NCBI GenBank assembly: GCA_036652035.1
Contig: JAVVWR010000001.1
Location: forward strand, 62,001-126,000
Direction: 5' to 3'
Source of the DNA: JAEZVV01 sp036652035
GTDB lineage: Bacteria > Pseudomonadota > Gammaproteobacteria > Burkholderiales > Burkholderiaceae_F
DNA length: 64,000 bases
The notes beneath the pieces were generated by a model. That model was not told where the DNA came from. It did no database searches and was given only the letters and a program-made list of their open reading frames with translations. Positions 35,077 through 44,321 of the stretch are shown here, piece by piece (positions within the stretch are counted from its first letter, which is position 1; each line of letters opens with the position of its first letter). The position numbers and the translations under genes were made by a program.

Positions 35077-36547
35077 GCACCGCCTCTCGCATCGTGAACG
35101 AGGCCTGCGCCAGCAGCGCCGCCTCGCCCTGTTCGAGCACGAAATTGGCCGCGCCGGGCTTGAGCGCCAGGTGCGTGAGCACCGAGGCCTTGGCGGCGTG
35201 CCAGTCTTCCGGCACGCGCTGGCCGTTGGTCAAGCCCATCAGCATCAGCTTGTGGCGCAAGACCACATCGACCGCGCCGCCGATGCGAACCGCCTCGTCG
35301 AGCTTGGTGAGAATGGCGCCCGCGCATTCGCTCGCGCGCCAGGCGCGCGCCACGTCTTCGAGCGTCTCGGCGTGCGAGGCGGCGTTGAGCATCAGGACCC
35401 GCCGCACGCCCAGTTCGTCGAGCATGCGGATCGTTTCGCCCAGGCGTTGGTCGCGCTGCGACACGCCGCAGCTGTCGATCAGGACCAGCTTCTTGTGCTG
35501 CATCGAGTCGAGCAGTTCGGCCAGGGTCTCGCCGTCCTGCGCCAGGTGGACTGGAACGCCCAGGATTCGGCCGTAGGTGCGCAGCTGTTCATGAGCGCCG
35601 ATCCGGTACGAGTCGAGCGTGATCAGCCCCAGGCTGTCGGCGCCGTGGCGCACCGCAAAGCGCGCCGCCAGCTTGGCCACGGTGGTGGTCTTGCCGACGC
35701 CGGTCGGTCCGACCAGGGCGAACACACCGCCGCACTCGAACAGGCTCTCGCCATTGCCGGCGCAACGCAGATTGCGCGCCAGAACCTCGGCCAGCCACTC
35801 GTCACCGCCCTTGGCGTCGCGGTCGGCGGGGGCGCGCGAGGCCACGTCGCGCGCGAGCTTGGGCGAAAAGCCGGCGGTCAGCAGCCGCGTCATCAACTGC
35901 GCCTGGACCGGATGGCGGCGCTGCGCCTCGTTCATGGTGAGCGCCTGCAGTTGGCCTTCGAGCAGCGAGCGCATGGCATGGACTTCGGCCAACAAGGCGT
36001 CATCGCGCGAGGGCGCGGCACGGCGCAGCGGTTCGACCACGGGCTCGACCACCGGCTCGCGCCGGACGGCCGCGCGCGGCTCGGGCCGGGGCGCGGGCTG
36101 ACGCGGCGCGGCGGGCAAAGGCTGGAGCAGAGCGGCCGGGCGGACCGGCGTGATGGGCGACGTGAGGGGCGACGTGATGGACGACGTGAGGGGCACCGTG
36201 GCGCGCCGCGGCGGCGCGGGCTCTTCCTCGTGTTCGGCGGCCGCCACGTCGTCGTACAGGGAGAGCGCCGGCGCCACGCTCGCGCGGGGCGCGGCGGCAC
36301 CGCGCCGGCGCAGGTAATCCTCGAAGGTTTCCGGCTCGCTGCGCGCGGCCGCCGGCGCGGGCTCGGCCTCGCGGGCGGCGGCGCGATCGACGAAAGCGTC
36401 AACCGCATCCGGGCCACAGGCCAGGATCTCGACGCTGTTGTCGCCGCTGCGCTTGTTCGACAGGATGATGGCCTCGTCGCCCAGCTCGCGCCGCACCAGG
36501 CTCATTGCCTCACGCGAGTTCGCGGCCACGTAGCGCTTGATCGTCAT
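35069..36547 (-). CDS. flhF: Flagellar SRP-like GTPase FlhF
   Basis: FlhF is an SRP-family GTPase that sets flagellar position and number. The 492 residues comprise an N-terminal B domain (MTIKRYVAANSREAMSLVR), a long Pro/Ala-rich linker with a 12-bp tandem repeat, and the NG domain with P-loop GPTGVGKTTTVAKLA (about residue 280), DSYRIGAHEQL, G3-like DSCGVSQRD, and TKLDE. The G3 motif resembles the DTVGMSQRD seen in other FlhF proteins rather than DTAG. It lies 16 bp after flhA. Confidence 0.95.
   Translation of the reverse strand: MTIKRYVAANSREAMSLVRRELGDEAIILSNKRSGDNSVEILACGPDAVDAFVDRAAAREAEPAPAAARSEPETFEDYLRRRGAAAPRASVAPALSLYDDVAAAEHEEEPAPPRRATVPLTSSITSPLTSPITPVRPAALLQPLPAAPRQPAPRPEPRAAVRREPVVEPVVEPLRRAAPSRDDALLAEVHAMRSLLEGQLQALTMNEAQRRHPVQAQLMTRLLTAGFSPKLARDVASRAPADRDAKGGDEWLAEVLARNLRCAGNGESLFECGGVFALVGPTGVGKTTTVAKLAARFAVRHGADSLGLITLDSYRIGAHEQLRTYGRILGVPVHLAQDGETLAELLDSMQHKKLVLIDSCGVSQRDQRLGETIRMLDELGVRRVLMLNAASHAETLEDVARAWRASECAGAILTKLDEAVRIGGAVDVVLRHKLMLMGLTNGQRVPEDWHAAKASVLTHLALKPGAANFVLEQGEAALLAQASFTMREAVHV
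36150..36197 (+). repeat. Four 12-bp tandem repeats within flhF
   Basis: Four units of 12 bp follow each other: GTGATGGGCGAC, GTGAGGGGCGAC, GTGATGGACGAC, GTGAGGGGCACC. On the coding strand they encode a four-residue pattern (PLTS SITS PLTS PITP) in the FlhF linker. The unit is a multiple of three, so copy-number change would keep the frame. Confidence 0.85.
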
Positions 36548-36563
36548 GTCCTAGCCCTTGTTG

Positions 36564-38654
36564 TCACTGTTGGTTCGCTCCGCCCAGCACGGTGCTGACG
36601 CGGATGTTGGCGGTTTCCGGAACTTCGAGATGCCCCAGCACCCGCAAGCGGGGAGCGGCACGCTTCAAGAGGCGAGCCAGCGGCACGCGCAGTTTGTCGG
36701 GCACCAGCAGCGCGGCCGGCAGCCCCATGTCTTCCTGGCGTTGTGCCGCGGCGGTCGCGCCTTTTTGCAGCAGATCGGCCAGACCCGGCTCGATCGCCGG
36801 CGTGTCGGTCGCCACCAGCGACTGCACCAGGACGCGTTCGAGTTCGGGATCGAGCGCGATCAGCGACAGCTCTTTGGTGTTGCCGAACATGTCCTGGGCA
36901 ATCGCGGCGCGCAGGGCGCTGCGCACGGCGGCGGTGAGCTCGGCCGCGTCGGTGCTGCGGCCGGCCGCGTCGGCGAGCGACTCGACAATGGTGCGGAAGT
37001 CGCGGATATGGACGCCTTCTTCCAGCAGATTGCCCAGCACGCGCTGCAAGGTCGCAACGGGGATGAGTTTGGGCACCAGCTCGTCGATCAGCTTCGGGCT
37101 CTGGCGACCGATGTGTTCGATCAGCTCCTGCACCTCGGCGCGGCCCAGCAACTGACCCGCGTGGGTGAGCATGAGCTGGTTGATGTGGGTGGCGACCACG
37201 GTCGCGCAATCGACCACGGTGTAGCCCAGCACTTGGGCCGCGTCGCGCTGGGCGCTTTCGATCCAGGTCGCGGGCAGGCCGAAAGCCGGGTCGCGGGTGG
37301 CGGTGCCGGGAATGCTCTGCGTCACCCCGCCCGGGTTGATCGCCAGCCACATGCCGTTGAAGGCTTCGGCCTCGCCGATCACCACGCCCTTCAACAAGAC
37401 CCGGTAGCCCGAGGGCTTCAAATCCAGGTTGTCGCGGATGTGAACCGCGGGCGGCAGAAAGCCAATGTCCTGCGCGAACTTCTTGCGGATCGCCTTGATG
37501 CGCTTCAAGAGCTCACCATCGGCGCCGCGGTCGACCAGGGGAATCAGGCGGTAGCCGACTTCCAGCCCCAGCACATCGACCATCTGCACGTCGTCCCAGC
37601 TGGCCTCGGCGGCGGGCTGCGCCGCGGCCGCGGCCTGCGCTTGCTCGGTCACCTTTTTCTCGACCGGTTCGGCCCGCTGCGTCAGCCACCACGCCGCGTA
37701 GCCGCAGCCCGCGGCGAGCAGCAGGAAAACGAAGGTCGGCATGCCGGGAACGATGCCGATCAGCGCCATGATGCCGGCGGTGATGCCAAGCGCGCGCGGC
37801 GCGGCAAACAGCTGCTCGATGATCTGCCCGCCCATGTCGCCGCCAGTCTTGTCGACGCGCGAGACGATCAGGCCGGCGGCGATCGAGATCACCAGCGCCG
37901 GGATCTGCGCCACCAGGCCGTCGCCGATCGCCAGCAGCACGTAGTTGTCGACCGCCCGGTCGAGCGTCAGACCGTGGCTGACCATGCCGATCACCAGGCC
38001 GCCGACCATGTTGATGAACAGGATCATCATGCCGGCGACGGCGTCGCCGCGGACGAACTTGCTCGCGCCGTCCATGGCGCCATAGAAGTCGGCCTCCTGC
38101 GCCACTTCGACGCGCCGCGCCCGGGCTTGCTTCTCGTCGAGCAGGCCGGCGTTGAGGTCGGCGTCGATCGCCATCTGCTTGCCGGGCATGGCGTCGAGCG
38201 TGAAGCGCGCCGCCACTTCCGCGATCCGGCCCGCGCCCTTGGTCACCACGATGAAGTTGATGATCACCAGGATCGCGAACACGATCAGGCCGACCGCGAA
38301 ATTGCCGCCAATCACAAAGTGGCCGAAGGCCTCGACCACCTTGCCCGCGGCGTCGGGGCCGGTGTGGCCGTTCATCAGCACCGCACGAGTCGAAGCCACG
38401 TTGAGCGAAAGCCGCATCAGCGTGGTCAAGAGCAGCACCGACGGGAAGACCGCGAAATCGAGCGGCCGCTTGGTGTAGACCGCGACCAGCAACACCACCA
38501 GCGCGAGCGCGATGTTGAAGGTAAAGAGCAGGTCCAGCACGAAGGGCGGCAGCGGCAGGATCATCATCGCCAGCATGGCGAGAATGACCATTGGCAGCGC
38601 CAGCCCCTGCCAGGGCATGGCGCGCACCCACGGGTGATTGAGCAGAGCCTGCAT
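36564..38654 (-). CDS. flhA: Flagellar export gate protein FlhA
   Basis: FlhA is the large membrane component of the flagellar type III export gate. The 696-residue protein has eight hydrophobic segments in the first 330 residues and a soluble C-terminal nonameric ring domain. The FHIPEP-family cytoplasmic loop is visible (RIAEVAARFTLDAMPGKQMAIDADL), as is the motif VVDCATVVATHI in the C-domain. It ends close to flhF and starts 2 bp after flhB. Confidence 0.97.
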   Translation of the reverse strand: MQALLNHPWVRAMPWQGLALPMVILAMLAMMILPLPPFVLDLLFTFNIALALVVLLVAVYTKRPLDFAVFPSVLLLTTLMRLSLNVASTRAVLMNGHTGPDAAGKVVEAFGHFVIGGNFAVGLIVFAILVIINFIVVTKGAGRIAEVAARFTLDAMPGKQMAIDADLNAGLLDEKQARARRVEVAQEADFYGAMDGASKFVRGDAVAGMMILFINMVGGLVIGMVSHGLTLDRAVDNYVLLAIGDGLVAQIPALVISIAAGLIVSRVDKTGGDMGGQIIEQLFAAPRALGITAGIMALIGIVPGMPTFVFLLLAAGCGYAAWWLTQRAEPVEKKVTEQAQAAAAAQPAAEASWDDVQMVDVLGLEVGYRLIPLVDRGADGELLKRIKAIRKKFAQDIGFLPPAVHIRDNLDLKPSGYRVLLKGVVIGEAEAFNGMWLAINPGGVTQSIPGTATRDPAFGLPATWIESAQRDAAQVLGYTVVDCATVVATHINQLMLTHAGQLLGRAEVQELIEHIGRQSPKLIDELVPKLIPVATLQRVLGNLLEEGVHIRDFRTIVESLADAAGRSTDAAELTAAVRSALRAAIAQDMFGNTKELSLIALDPELERVLVQSLVATDTPAIEPGLADLLQKGATAAAQRQEDMGLPAALLVPDKLRVPLARLLKRAAPRLRVLGHLEVPETANIRVSTVLGGANQQ

Positions 38655-38656
38655 CG

Positions 38657-39802
38657 TCAGGTCACCACGGCAGAAGCCGGATCAAGCTCGAGCGGCACCT
38701 CGAGCGCGGTCGGCTCGGTCGGGCGCGGCGCCTGCCCCACGGCGAAACGCTTCAACTGGTAAACGTAGGCCAGCACCGCGGCCACGGCGTTGTAGAGCGC
38801 GACCGGAACCTCCTCGCCAATCTCGACGTGGCGGTGCAGCGCGCGCGCCAGCGGCGGCGCTTCCAGCCGGGGCACGCCGGCTTCCCGCGCCAGTTCGCGG
38901 ATCCTGGCCGCCACCGCGTCGGCGCCCTTGGCCACCACCATCGGCGCCCGCGTGCCTTCGGTGTACTTGATCGCCACCGCGTAGTGAGTCGGGTTGGTCA
39001 CCACCACGTCGGCGGTGGGCACGGCGGCCATCATGCGGCGCCGGGCCATTTCACGCTGGACCTGGCGGATGCGCGCCTTGACGTGCGGATCGCCATCGCT
39101 TTCCTTCTGCTCGCGCTTGGCTTCCTGCAGCGTCATCTTGAGTTTCGAGTGGTGCTGGAACAGCTGGAACGGCACGTCGATCGCGGCCGCGGCCGCGAGC
39201 GTTCCGACCATCAAGCTGAAGGCGAGCACGAACATGCCGCCAAAGTGCGCCACCGCCGCCGGCAGCGACTGCTGCGCGAGCGAGGCGAATTCGTCAAGGT
39301 GACTGGCGACATACCAGAAGCCCACCGCCCCGAGCAGGATCGCGATCAGGATCACCTTGCCCAGCTGCACCAGCGACTGGAGCGAGAACATGCGCTTGAA
39401 GCCCGCCAGCGGCGAAAGCTTGGAGAGCTTGGGCTCCATCGACGCCCACGAGAAAACCCAGCCACCCACCAACAGGGGCGCAGCCACCGCCGCCACCACC
39501 AGCAGCGCCAGCAGCGGCGCCACGGCCCACAGAGCCTCGCCCGCGAGCATCACCAGACGCTCGGCCATGCGGGTTGGAACGGTGGCAGCCTCGGCGTCGA
39601 AGCTGAGTCCGGCACGCATCACCCGCCGCGCGGATTCGAACATCGAACCCGACAACCACAGAAAGCCACCCGCAGCCCCCCCCAGCACCGCCAGGTGGGC
39701 GAGGTCGCGCGAACGCGGCACGCGGCCTTCGCGGCGTGCATCGTCAAGCCGTTTCTGGGACGGCTCTAAATTGCGTTCTTGGTCGTCGTTGGGTTCGGAC
39801 AT
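38657..39802 (-). CDS. flhB: Flagellar export switch protein FlhB
   Basis: FlhB is the export-gate protein whose self-cleavage switches substrates from hook to filament. The 381 residues contain four membrane segments in the N-terminal half, a positively charged linker (QEAKREQKESDGDPHVKARI), and the self-cleavage site NPTH at residues 270-273 (VVVTNPTHYAVAIKY). Cleavage would occur between Asn270 and Pro271. First gene of the flhB-flhA-flhF-flhG-fliA run. Confidence 0.97.
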   Translation of the reverse strand: MSEPNDDQERNLEPSQKRLDDARREGRVPRSRDLAHLAVLGGAAGGFLWLSGSMFESARRVMRAGLSFDAEAATVPTRMAERLVMLAGEALWAVAPLLALLVVAAVAAPLLVGGWVFSWASMEPKLSKLSPLAGFKRMFSLQSLVQLGKVILIAILLGAVGFWYVASHLDEFASLAQQSLPAAVAHFGGMFVLAFSLMVGTLAAAAAIDVPFQLFQHHSKLKMTLQEAKREQKESDGDPHVKARIRQVQREMARRRMMAAVPTADVVVTNPTHYAVAIKYTEGTRAPMVVAKGADAVAARIRELAREAGVPRLEAPPLARALHRHVEIGEEVPVALYNAVAAVLAYVYQLKRFAVGQAPRPTEPTALEVPLELDPASAVVT

Positions 39803-39862
39803 GGCGCAGGGATTTCGACTGCCTGCGCATTATTCGATTTGGCGCGTCAATCCAATTGGCGA

Positions 39863-39889
39863 ATATCGGCCGGAAAGCCGCCCAATTGA
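39863..39889 (-). promoter_or_regulatory. Sigma-28-like sequence upstream of flhB
   Basis: On the minus strand TCAA (39886-39889), exactly 15 bases, then GCCGATAT (39863-39870). The -10 element and spacing match the FliA consensus; the -35 has one mismatch. It lies about 60 bp before flhB. A FlhDC-dependent sigma-70 promoter is also expected for this operon and could not be recognised. Confidence 0.45.
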
Positions 39890-39983
39890 GACTGCTGTTT
39901 TCACGCAGCGGCCAGCGCTCACACCCCATCGGCAGCCTGACGACTCCCGCGCCCGCGCCCAACCCGGTCGGGCGGACGCGGAT

Positions 39984-40739
39984 TCAACCCGCCAGCTTGC
40001 GGCTCTCGACCTGCAGCAAGTGGATGTAACGCTGCACCTGCATCTCGCTGGCCGCACTGATGCGAATGAACTCGCAACCGAACAAACGCTCGCCCCGTTC
40101 GCTGCGCGGCGCCTCGACATGGCGCACCCGCAGACTCAAGCGCAGGCCACCGACCCCGGGCAGATCCAGCTCGCAATCCTCGATCACCCGATCGTCCGGC
40201 AAGGTGCCGCGCGCCGGGTCCAGCGCCAAGCGCAGGCCGCCGATGCTGATGTCGGCTACCCGCAGCTCAAGCGTCTGATCGGGATGGTCGGGCTGGGGCT
40301 GGGGCACCCGCACGCTGGCCGGACGCGCCCGCGGCGTGCGCATGCGGAAGGTGTCGCGCCGCTGCAGACGCAACAATTTGATGGGCAGCGGCGCGGCCCA
40401 GGCCGGCTGGCCCTCGTGCATGACGGCGACCGCGCGCTCGGTGGCGAACTGCAGCTTGACCTGATCGACAAAACCCACCAGCACCAGGCGGCGCGCCGCA
40501 CCAATGCGGCGATTGGCGTGCTCATCCGAAGCAAAGTCGAACAGGAAACTGCCGAGCTTGGCCTGCACCGCCAATACGTTGGTCACGGCGAAGGCGTCGA
40601 TCCCGTCGCAATAGACCGTGACCAGGACCCGCTCCTCGCACAGGCGACGCAGCAAGGCGTTGACCTCGACCGGCGAGCTCACCGAGTAACGCTCGATCTC
40701 GATCGAGTCGGGCTCGGGAAAAGGCGTTGTCATTCCCAT
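39984..40739 (-). CDS. PilZ-domain flagellar brake protein, YcgR-like
   Basis: The protein has about 251 residues and two domains: an N-terminal YcgR-N-like domain (ALLRRLCEERVLVTVYCDGI ... LFDFASDE) and a C-terminal PilZ domain. The c-di-GMP-binding motifs are both visible, RxxxR in QRRDTFRM and D-x-S-x-x-G in ADISIGGLRL. YcgR proteins slow or bias the motor when c-di-GMP is high. Two starts are possible, at 40739 and 40733; both follow the FlhB-like gene closely (overlap of 1 bp for the first). The window also encodes a GGDEF synthase. Confidence 0.85.
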   Translation of the reverse strand: MGMTTPFPEPDSIEIERYSVSSPVEVNALLRRLCEERVLVTVYCDGIDAFAVTNVLAVQAKLGSFLFDFASDEHANRRIGAARRLVLVGFVDQVKLQFATERAVAVMHEGQPAWAAPLPIKLLRLQRRDTFRMRTPRARPASVRVPQPQPDHPDQTLELRVADISIGGLRLALDPARGTLPDDRVIEDCELDLPGVGGLRLSLRVRHVEAPRSERGERLFGCEFIRISAASEMQVQRYIHLLQVESRKLAG

Positions 40740-41035
40740 CAGTTCCTGTCCTCGCTGCTGGGCAGCAGGGGGGGCCGCCGCTCGATCCGCCACACCCAGG
40801 CGAGCAGTTCGGCCACCGCGATGTAAAGCGCGGGCGGGATCTCGGCGTCGAGTTCGACCTGCATCAGAAGCGCGACCAGTTCCTTGGATTCATGCACCGG
40901 CAGGCCGGCTTCGCGCGCGCGCCGGATGATCTCTTCGGCGAGCGGGCCGGCGCCCTTGGCGACCACGCGCGGCGCGGCGCCGTGTTCGGTTTCCGCCGCT
41001 CCGTAGGCCAGCACCGCGGCACGCCGGGTCGTCAT
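40739..41035 (-). CDS. Short FlhB C-terminal domain homologue (FhlB/YlqH-like)
   Basis: The 98-residue cytoplasmic protein resembles only the cytoplasmic C-terminal domain of FlhB: RRAAVLAYGAAETEHGAAPRV at the start, VVAKGAGPLAEEIIRRAREAG, and IPPALYIAVAELLAWVWRI. It lacks the membrane part and the NPTH cleavage motif, as is usual for this stand-alone family. Such proteins can partly replace the FlhB C-domain. It overlaps the FliK-like gene by 4 bp and the PilZ gene by 1 bp. Confidence 0.88.
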   Translation of the reverse strand: MTTRRAAVLAYGAAETEHGAAPRVVAKGAGPLAEEIIRRAREAGLPVHESKELVALLMQVELDAEIPPALYIAVAELLAWVWRIERRPPLLPSSEDRN

Positions 41036-42060
41036 GGGGCGTCCTCGGCCACCAGGCTCACCGGCTTGAGGCCGCGCGCGGCGAGCTGGGCCGAGAGCTG
41101 GTCGAGCTCGCTCGCGAGCAAGGCCCCGTGCGGGGCCACCAACTGCACGGCAACACTGTCGCCCGCCAGGCGCAGCCGGGCTTCGACCCGGCCCAGACGG
41201 GGCAGCTCAAGCACCAGGCGGGCGTTGTAAACCGCGGCCACCGATTCCTGGCCACCGCCCGCCGCCCCCGCCTCGCGCTCAATTGCCACCACCAGCGGCT
41301 GCCCCGGCCAAGCCGGCAGCGCCAGCTCGATCACGTCGCGCTGCGACAGCGCGAGCTGAGCCACGACACGCTCGGCGCCGCCGGGCACCGCGCTGCTCCC
41401 ATCCCGGTCCGCACTCGGCGGCGGCAGCCGGGCCAGCTCCTCGCGCAAGGTCTGCTCGCTGCGCTGTCCACGCAACCATTGCTTGAGGTGCGACTCGTAG
41501 AAGAGCCCGCTCATCTCCAGGGTGTAGCGCAAACGACCCGCCGCCCCCATCACATCCAGCGCGCGCCCGGGCTCGGCCAACAGCGCAGCGCGCTGCCCCA
41601 GCGCCACCGGCGTCTCAAGCGCAGCGCCGAGCAAAGCGTGTTGACGCGGCGCGGCGCCGGTCGCCGCCGCCAGCAGGCGGCCGATCAAGGAGGCATCGGG
41701 CGCGGCAGACGCCACCGGGCTCGGCAGCGGCGCCGGTGCGGCCGGGGCCGCGCCCGGACCCGCCGGAGCGGCCAGCACGCTCAAGAGGCGATCGGCGAGC
41801 GCGGCCGGCAGCGCCATCGGCCGGCCAGCGGCGATCAGGCTGGCGGATCCGTCCGCCGGCAAGACAAAACTGAGACGGGTCTGCGAGGCGCTCAGGCCAC
41901 GCAACTCGCGCAGCAGTTCAGGGCGTGCACCCGCGGCCTCCAACGCCGCCAACACACGCTCAACCGCCACCGTGATCCGGCGACCTTGAGTGCCCTCGCC
42001 ACGGGCTTCGCCCAGGGCACTCGCTGCGGTCACCGGCGCGATCGCAACGGGCGCGGCCAT
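41032..42060 (-). CDS. FliK-like hook-length control domain protein
   Basis: The 342-residue protein starts MAAPVAIAPVTAASALG and has a low-complexity Ala/Gly/Pro-rich first half. The C-terminal 100 residues match the Flg_hook (FliK C-terminal) fold: RDVIELALPAWPGQPLVVAIE, RLVLELPRLGRVEARLRLAG, and LDQLSAQLAARGLKPVSL. The ATG at 42060 is preferred over one at 42279 because it avoids overlap with fliT. Pairing with the small FlhB-like gene suggests a role in export specificity. The main FliK may lie outside the window. Confidence 0.8.
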   Translation of the reverse strand: MAAPVAIAPVTAASALGEARGEGTQGRRITVAVERVLAALEAAGARPELLRELRGLSASQTRLSFVLPADGSASLIAAGRPMALPAALADRLLSVLAAPAGPGAAPAAPAPLPSPVASAAPDASLIGRLLAAATGAAPRQHALLGAALETPVALGQRAALLAEPGRALDVMGAAGRLRYTLEMSGLFYESHLKQWLRGQRSEQTLREELARLPPPSADRDGSSAVPGGAERVVAQLALSQRDVIELALPAWPGQPLVVAIEREAGAAGGGQESVAAVYNARLVLELPRLGRVEARLRLAGDSVAVQLVAPHGALLASELDQLSAQLAARGLKPVSLVAEDAP

Positions 42061-42064
42061 CGCT

Positions 42065-42379
42065 TCAGTTGCTCGGCCCGGGAGCAAGCCATTGCTCGAG
42101 CCGGGCCAATGAGGGTTCGACGCGCCGACGAATTTCCGCGTCGTCTTCGAGAATGCTGCGCAACAGCTCCATCCGGCGCCCGCGCTCGGCATAGGCGAGC
42201 GACTGCGAGCGCGCCGCCGACTGCAGCGAGGCAATGCGGTCGCGGCATTCATCGGCGAGACGCTCGAAACCCGCGGCATCGCCCTCGCACGCGGCCGCCC
42301 GCATCGCGCGGCTGATCGTTGCGACCGTTTCGTAATACTCGATCAGACGCCCCGGCGCAGCCGGACCACCCGTAGCCAT
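42065..42379 (-). CDS. fliT: Flagellar chaperone FliT-like protein
   Basis: FliT is a small helical chaperone for the filament cap FliD and, in enterics, a regulator of FlhDC. The 104-residue protein is all-helical (LIEYYETVATISRAMRAAACEG ... LARLEQWLAPG). Sequence conservation is weak, and the call rests on length, helical pattern and its place 2 bp after fliS. Confidence 0.75.
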   Translation of the reverse strand: MATGGPAAPGRLIEYYETVATISRAMRAAACEGDAAGFERLADECRDRIASLQSAARSQSLAYAERGRRMELLRSILEDDAEIRRRVEPSLARLEQWLAPGPSN

Positions 42380-42381
42380 GA

Positions 42382-42825
42382 TCAGGCCGCCACGGCCACT
42401 CGGGCGGCCACGGCGTTGGCCGCCGGGACCGCCGATGGCGCCGACCGGCCAATCTGCAACCAGGCCGAACGCAAATCGTTGAGCAAGCGCGCCACTTCAG
42501 CCAGGGCTTCGACGTCGTTGCGCAGATTGGCTTGCAGCAGGCGCATCACCATGTAGTCGTACAGCTCGGCCAGACGCTCGGCCAGGGCGCCGCCCGCCTG
42601 GCGATCGAGCCCGGCCTTGAGGCCTTCGTCAACGATCCGGGTGGCGCGCGCGATAGCCTCGCACTTCTCGCTCACGCGGCCCGCCGCCAAGTGACCTTGC
42701 GCCCGATTGACCGCCGCGATGGCGCCGTCATAGAGCATGGCAACCAGGGCGTGCGGGTCGCTCGTGGCGACACCGGTTTCAACTGCCACGCGGGCATAGC
42801 CGCGGGCACCGTGAGCAAATGACAT
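42382..42825 (-). CDS. fliS: Flagellin export chaperone FliS
   Basis: FliS binds the C-terminus of flagellin and prevents premature polymerisation. The 147-residue helical protein shows the family start YARVAVETGVATSDPHALVAMLYDGAI and the conserved LAERLAELYDYMVMRLLQAN. It lies between fliD and fliT in the usual order. Confidence 0.94.
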   Translation of the reverse strand: MSFAHGARGYARVAVETGVATSDPHALVAMLYDGAIAAVNRAQGHLAAGRVSEKCEAIARATRIVDEGLKAGLDRQAGGALAERLAELYDYMVMRLLQANLRNDVEALAEVARLLNDLRSAWLQIGRSAPSAVPAANAVAARVAVAA

Positions 42826-42915
42826 CGTGCTTCTCCCGTGCGGTCGACACGCAACCGTGTCTTCTCCCTGTTTATCGGAGCAAACGAGCCGGAATTGAGG
42901 GGTCTGAAAGCTCGA

Positions 42916-44253
42916 TTAGCGGCCGTATCCCGGCAGTCCGGCGAGCGCATTGGCCAGAGCGACGCTCTGGTTTTGCATCGCCGATAACTGCACATCGAGC
43001 GCGGTGTATTGCTTGAGCAGGCGCTTCTCAGTCTGATTCAGACGCACGTTGAGCGCGTCGGCTTCCTTGGTGTAGCTGTCGTACTGGGTCTTGAGACTCT
43101 TGTTGCGCTGGGTGATCAGACCCTCGTCCCCGACCATGTGATCGGCAATCGCCTTAAAGCGCAACGCCAACCCTTGCTCGCCGGCGCTATCGCTCTTGTG
43201 GGTAAAGAGCCGCGCCAGTTCGTCGGGCTTCTCGAGCGCCTTGGCGAGCTTCTCATCGTTGATCTTGAGCGTGCCGTCCTTCTGGATCTCGACCCCGATC
43301 TGCCCCAGATTCTTGAACTCGCCACCGCTCACGTTCATGCGCAGCGCCGTGCGCATCTGGTCTTGCAGTCCGCGCACCAGCGAGTCGCCATTGAGCAAGC
43401 CGGCGCGGCGCGTATCGGCATCGTAGGAGGTCAGGGTCTTGATGGTCGAACCCATGTCGTTGTAGGCCTTGACGAAGGCATTCAACGCATCTTTCATGCT
43501 GCCCGCATCGCGCGTGATGTCGATTTGCATCACGTCGGCGCCCGCCTTCTTCAGATCGATCGTCACCCCTTCGATGGCGCCGGTCACCTTGTTGCTCGCC
43601 GCGGTGAGCTTGAGATTGTTGACGGTGAACTCGGCGTCGCCCGCCGCGCGGGTGGTGCCAACATCACCGACCAGGGCGCTCAGGCCGGCGCTGGCGTTGG
43701 CCGCGGCGCTCAGCTTGATTGCGTTCTTGGCGCCGGTGTTGGTCGCCATCAGGGTCAAGCGAACCTGATCGCCGTCCATGACGATGCCGGCGCTCACCCC
43801 GGCCTTGGCGCCGTTGATGGCGTCGCGCACATCGGCGAGCGTGGCCCCGTCCTTGAGTTCGATCTCGACCGACTCACCCTCGCCCACCTGGAGCGTGAGT
43901 TTGCCGCCCCCCACCACCGCGTCGGCGTTGGCGTAGGTCGTCTTGCTCGCCATGGCGTGCGAGACCGCGAGCTTGTCGACCACCACCGAATAGCGGCCAA
44001 CCGAGGTCTTGGCGCTATCGGTCACCGCAGCACTCAGGCCATCGCCCGTGATGCTGGCCTTGGCACCGGCCCAGATATCGGGCTTGCCCAGTTTTTCGAT
44101 GGCGGTCTGGAACGAACTCACTCCGCCCTGGAGCTTGGCAAACGCGTCGATCTTGCTTTGCGCAACCTTCTGCTTGGCGGCCAACTGGTTGAGAGGACGA
44201 GCCTCGACCGCCATCAACTTGGCGACCATGGCATTGACGTCGATCGAACTCAT
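42916..44253 (-). CDS. fliD: Filament cap protein FliD
   Basis: FliD (HAP2) caps the filament and helps flagellin fold at the tip. The 445-residue protein begins MSSIDVNAMVAKLMAVEARPLNQL, has the central FliD domains, and a C-terminal coiled coil (LNVRLNQTEKRLLKQYTALDVQLSAM). Length is usual for the family. It is followed by fliS and preceded by flaG. Confidence 0.95.
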   Translation of the reverse strand: MSSIDVNAMVAKLMAVEARPLNQLAAKQKVAQSKIDAFAKLQGGVSSFQTAIEKLGKPDIWAGAKASITGDGLSAAVTDSAKTSVGRYSVVVDKLAVSHAMASKTTYANADAVVGGGKLTLQVGEGESVEIELKDGATLADVRDAINGAKAGVSAGIVMDGDQVRLTLMATNTGAKNAIKLSAAANASAGLSALVGDVGTTRAAGDAEFTVNNLKLTAASNKVTGAIEGVTIDLKKAGADVMQIDITRDAGSMKDALNAFVKAYNDMGSTIKTLTSYDADTRRAGLLNGDSLVRGLQDQMRTALRMNVSGGEFKNLGQIGVEIQKDGTLKINDEKLAKALEKPDELARLFTHKSDSAGEQGLALRFKAIADHMVGDEGLITQRNKSLKTQYDSYTKEADALNVRLNQTEKRLLKQYTALDVQLSAMQNQSVALANALAGLPGYGR

Positions 44254-44321
44254 GCTTACTCCTGCAGGCGTGCCGGACGCACGCCGTTTGATCCGTACCC
44301 GGCGGCCACCGGGCCCGCGCT

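Noticed and set aside
36150..36197. Short direct repeats as a possible CRISPR
   Set aside because: Units are adjacent, without spacers, and lie inside flhF.
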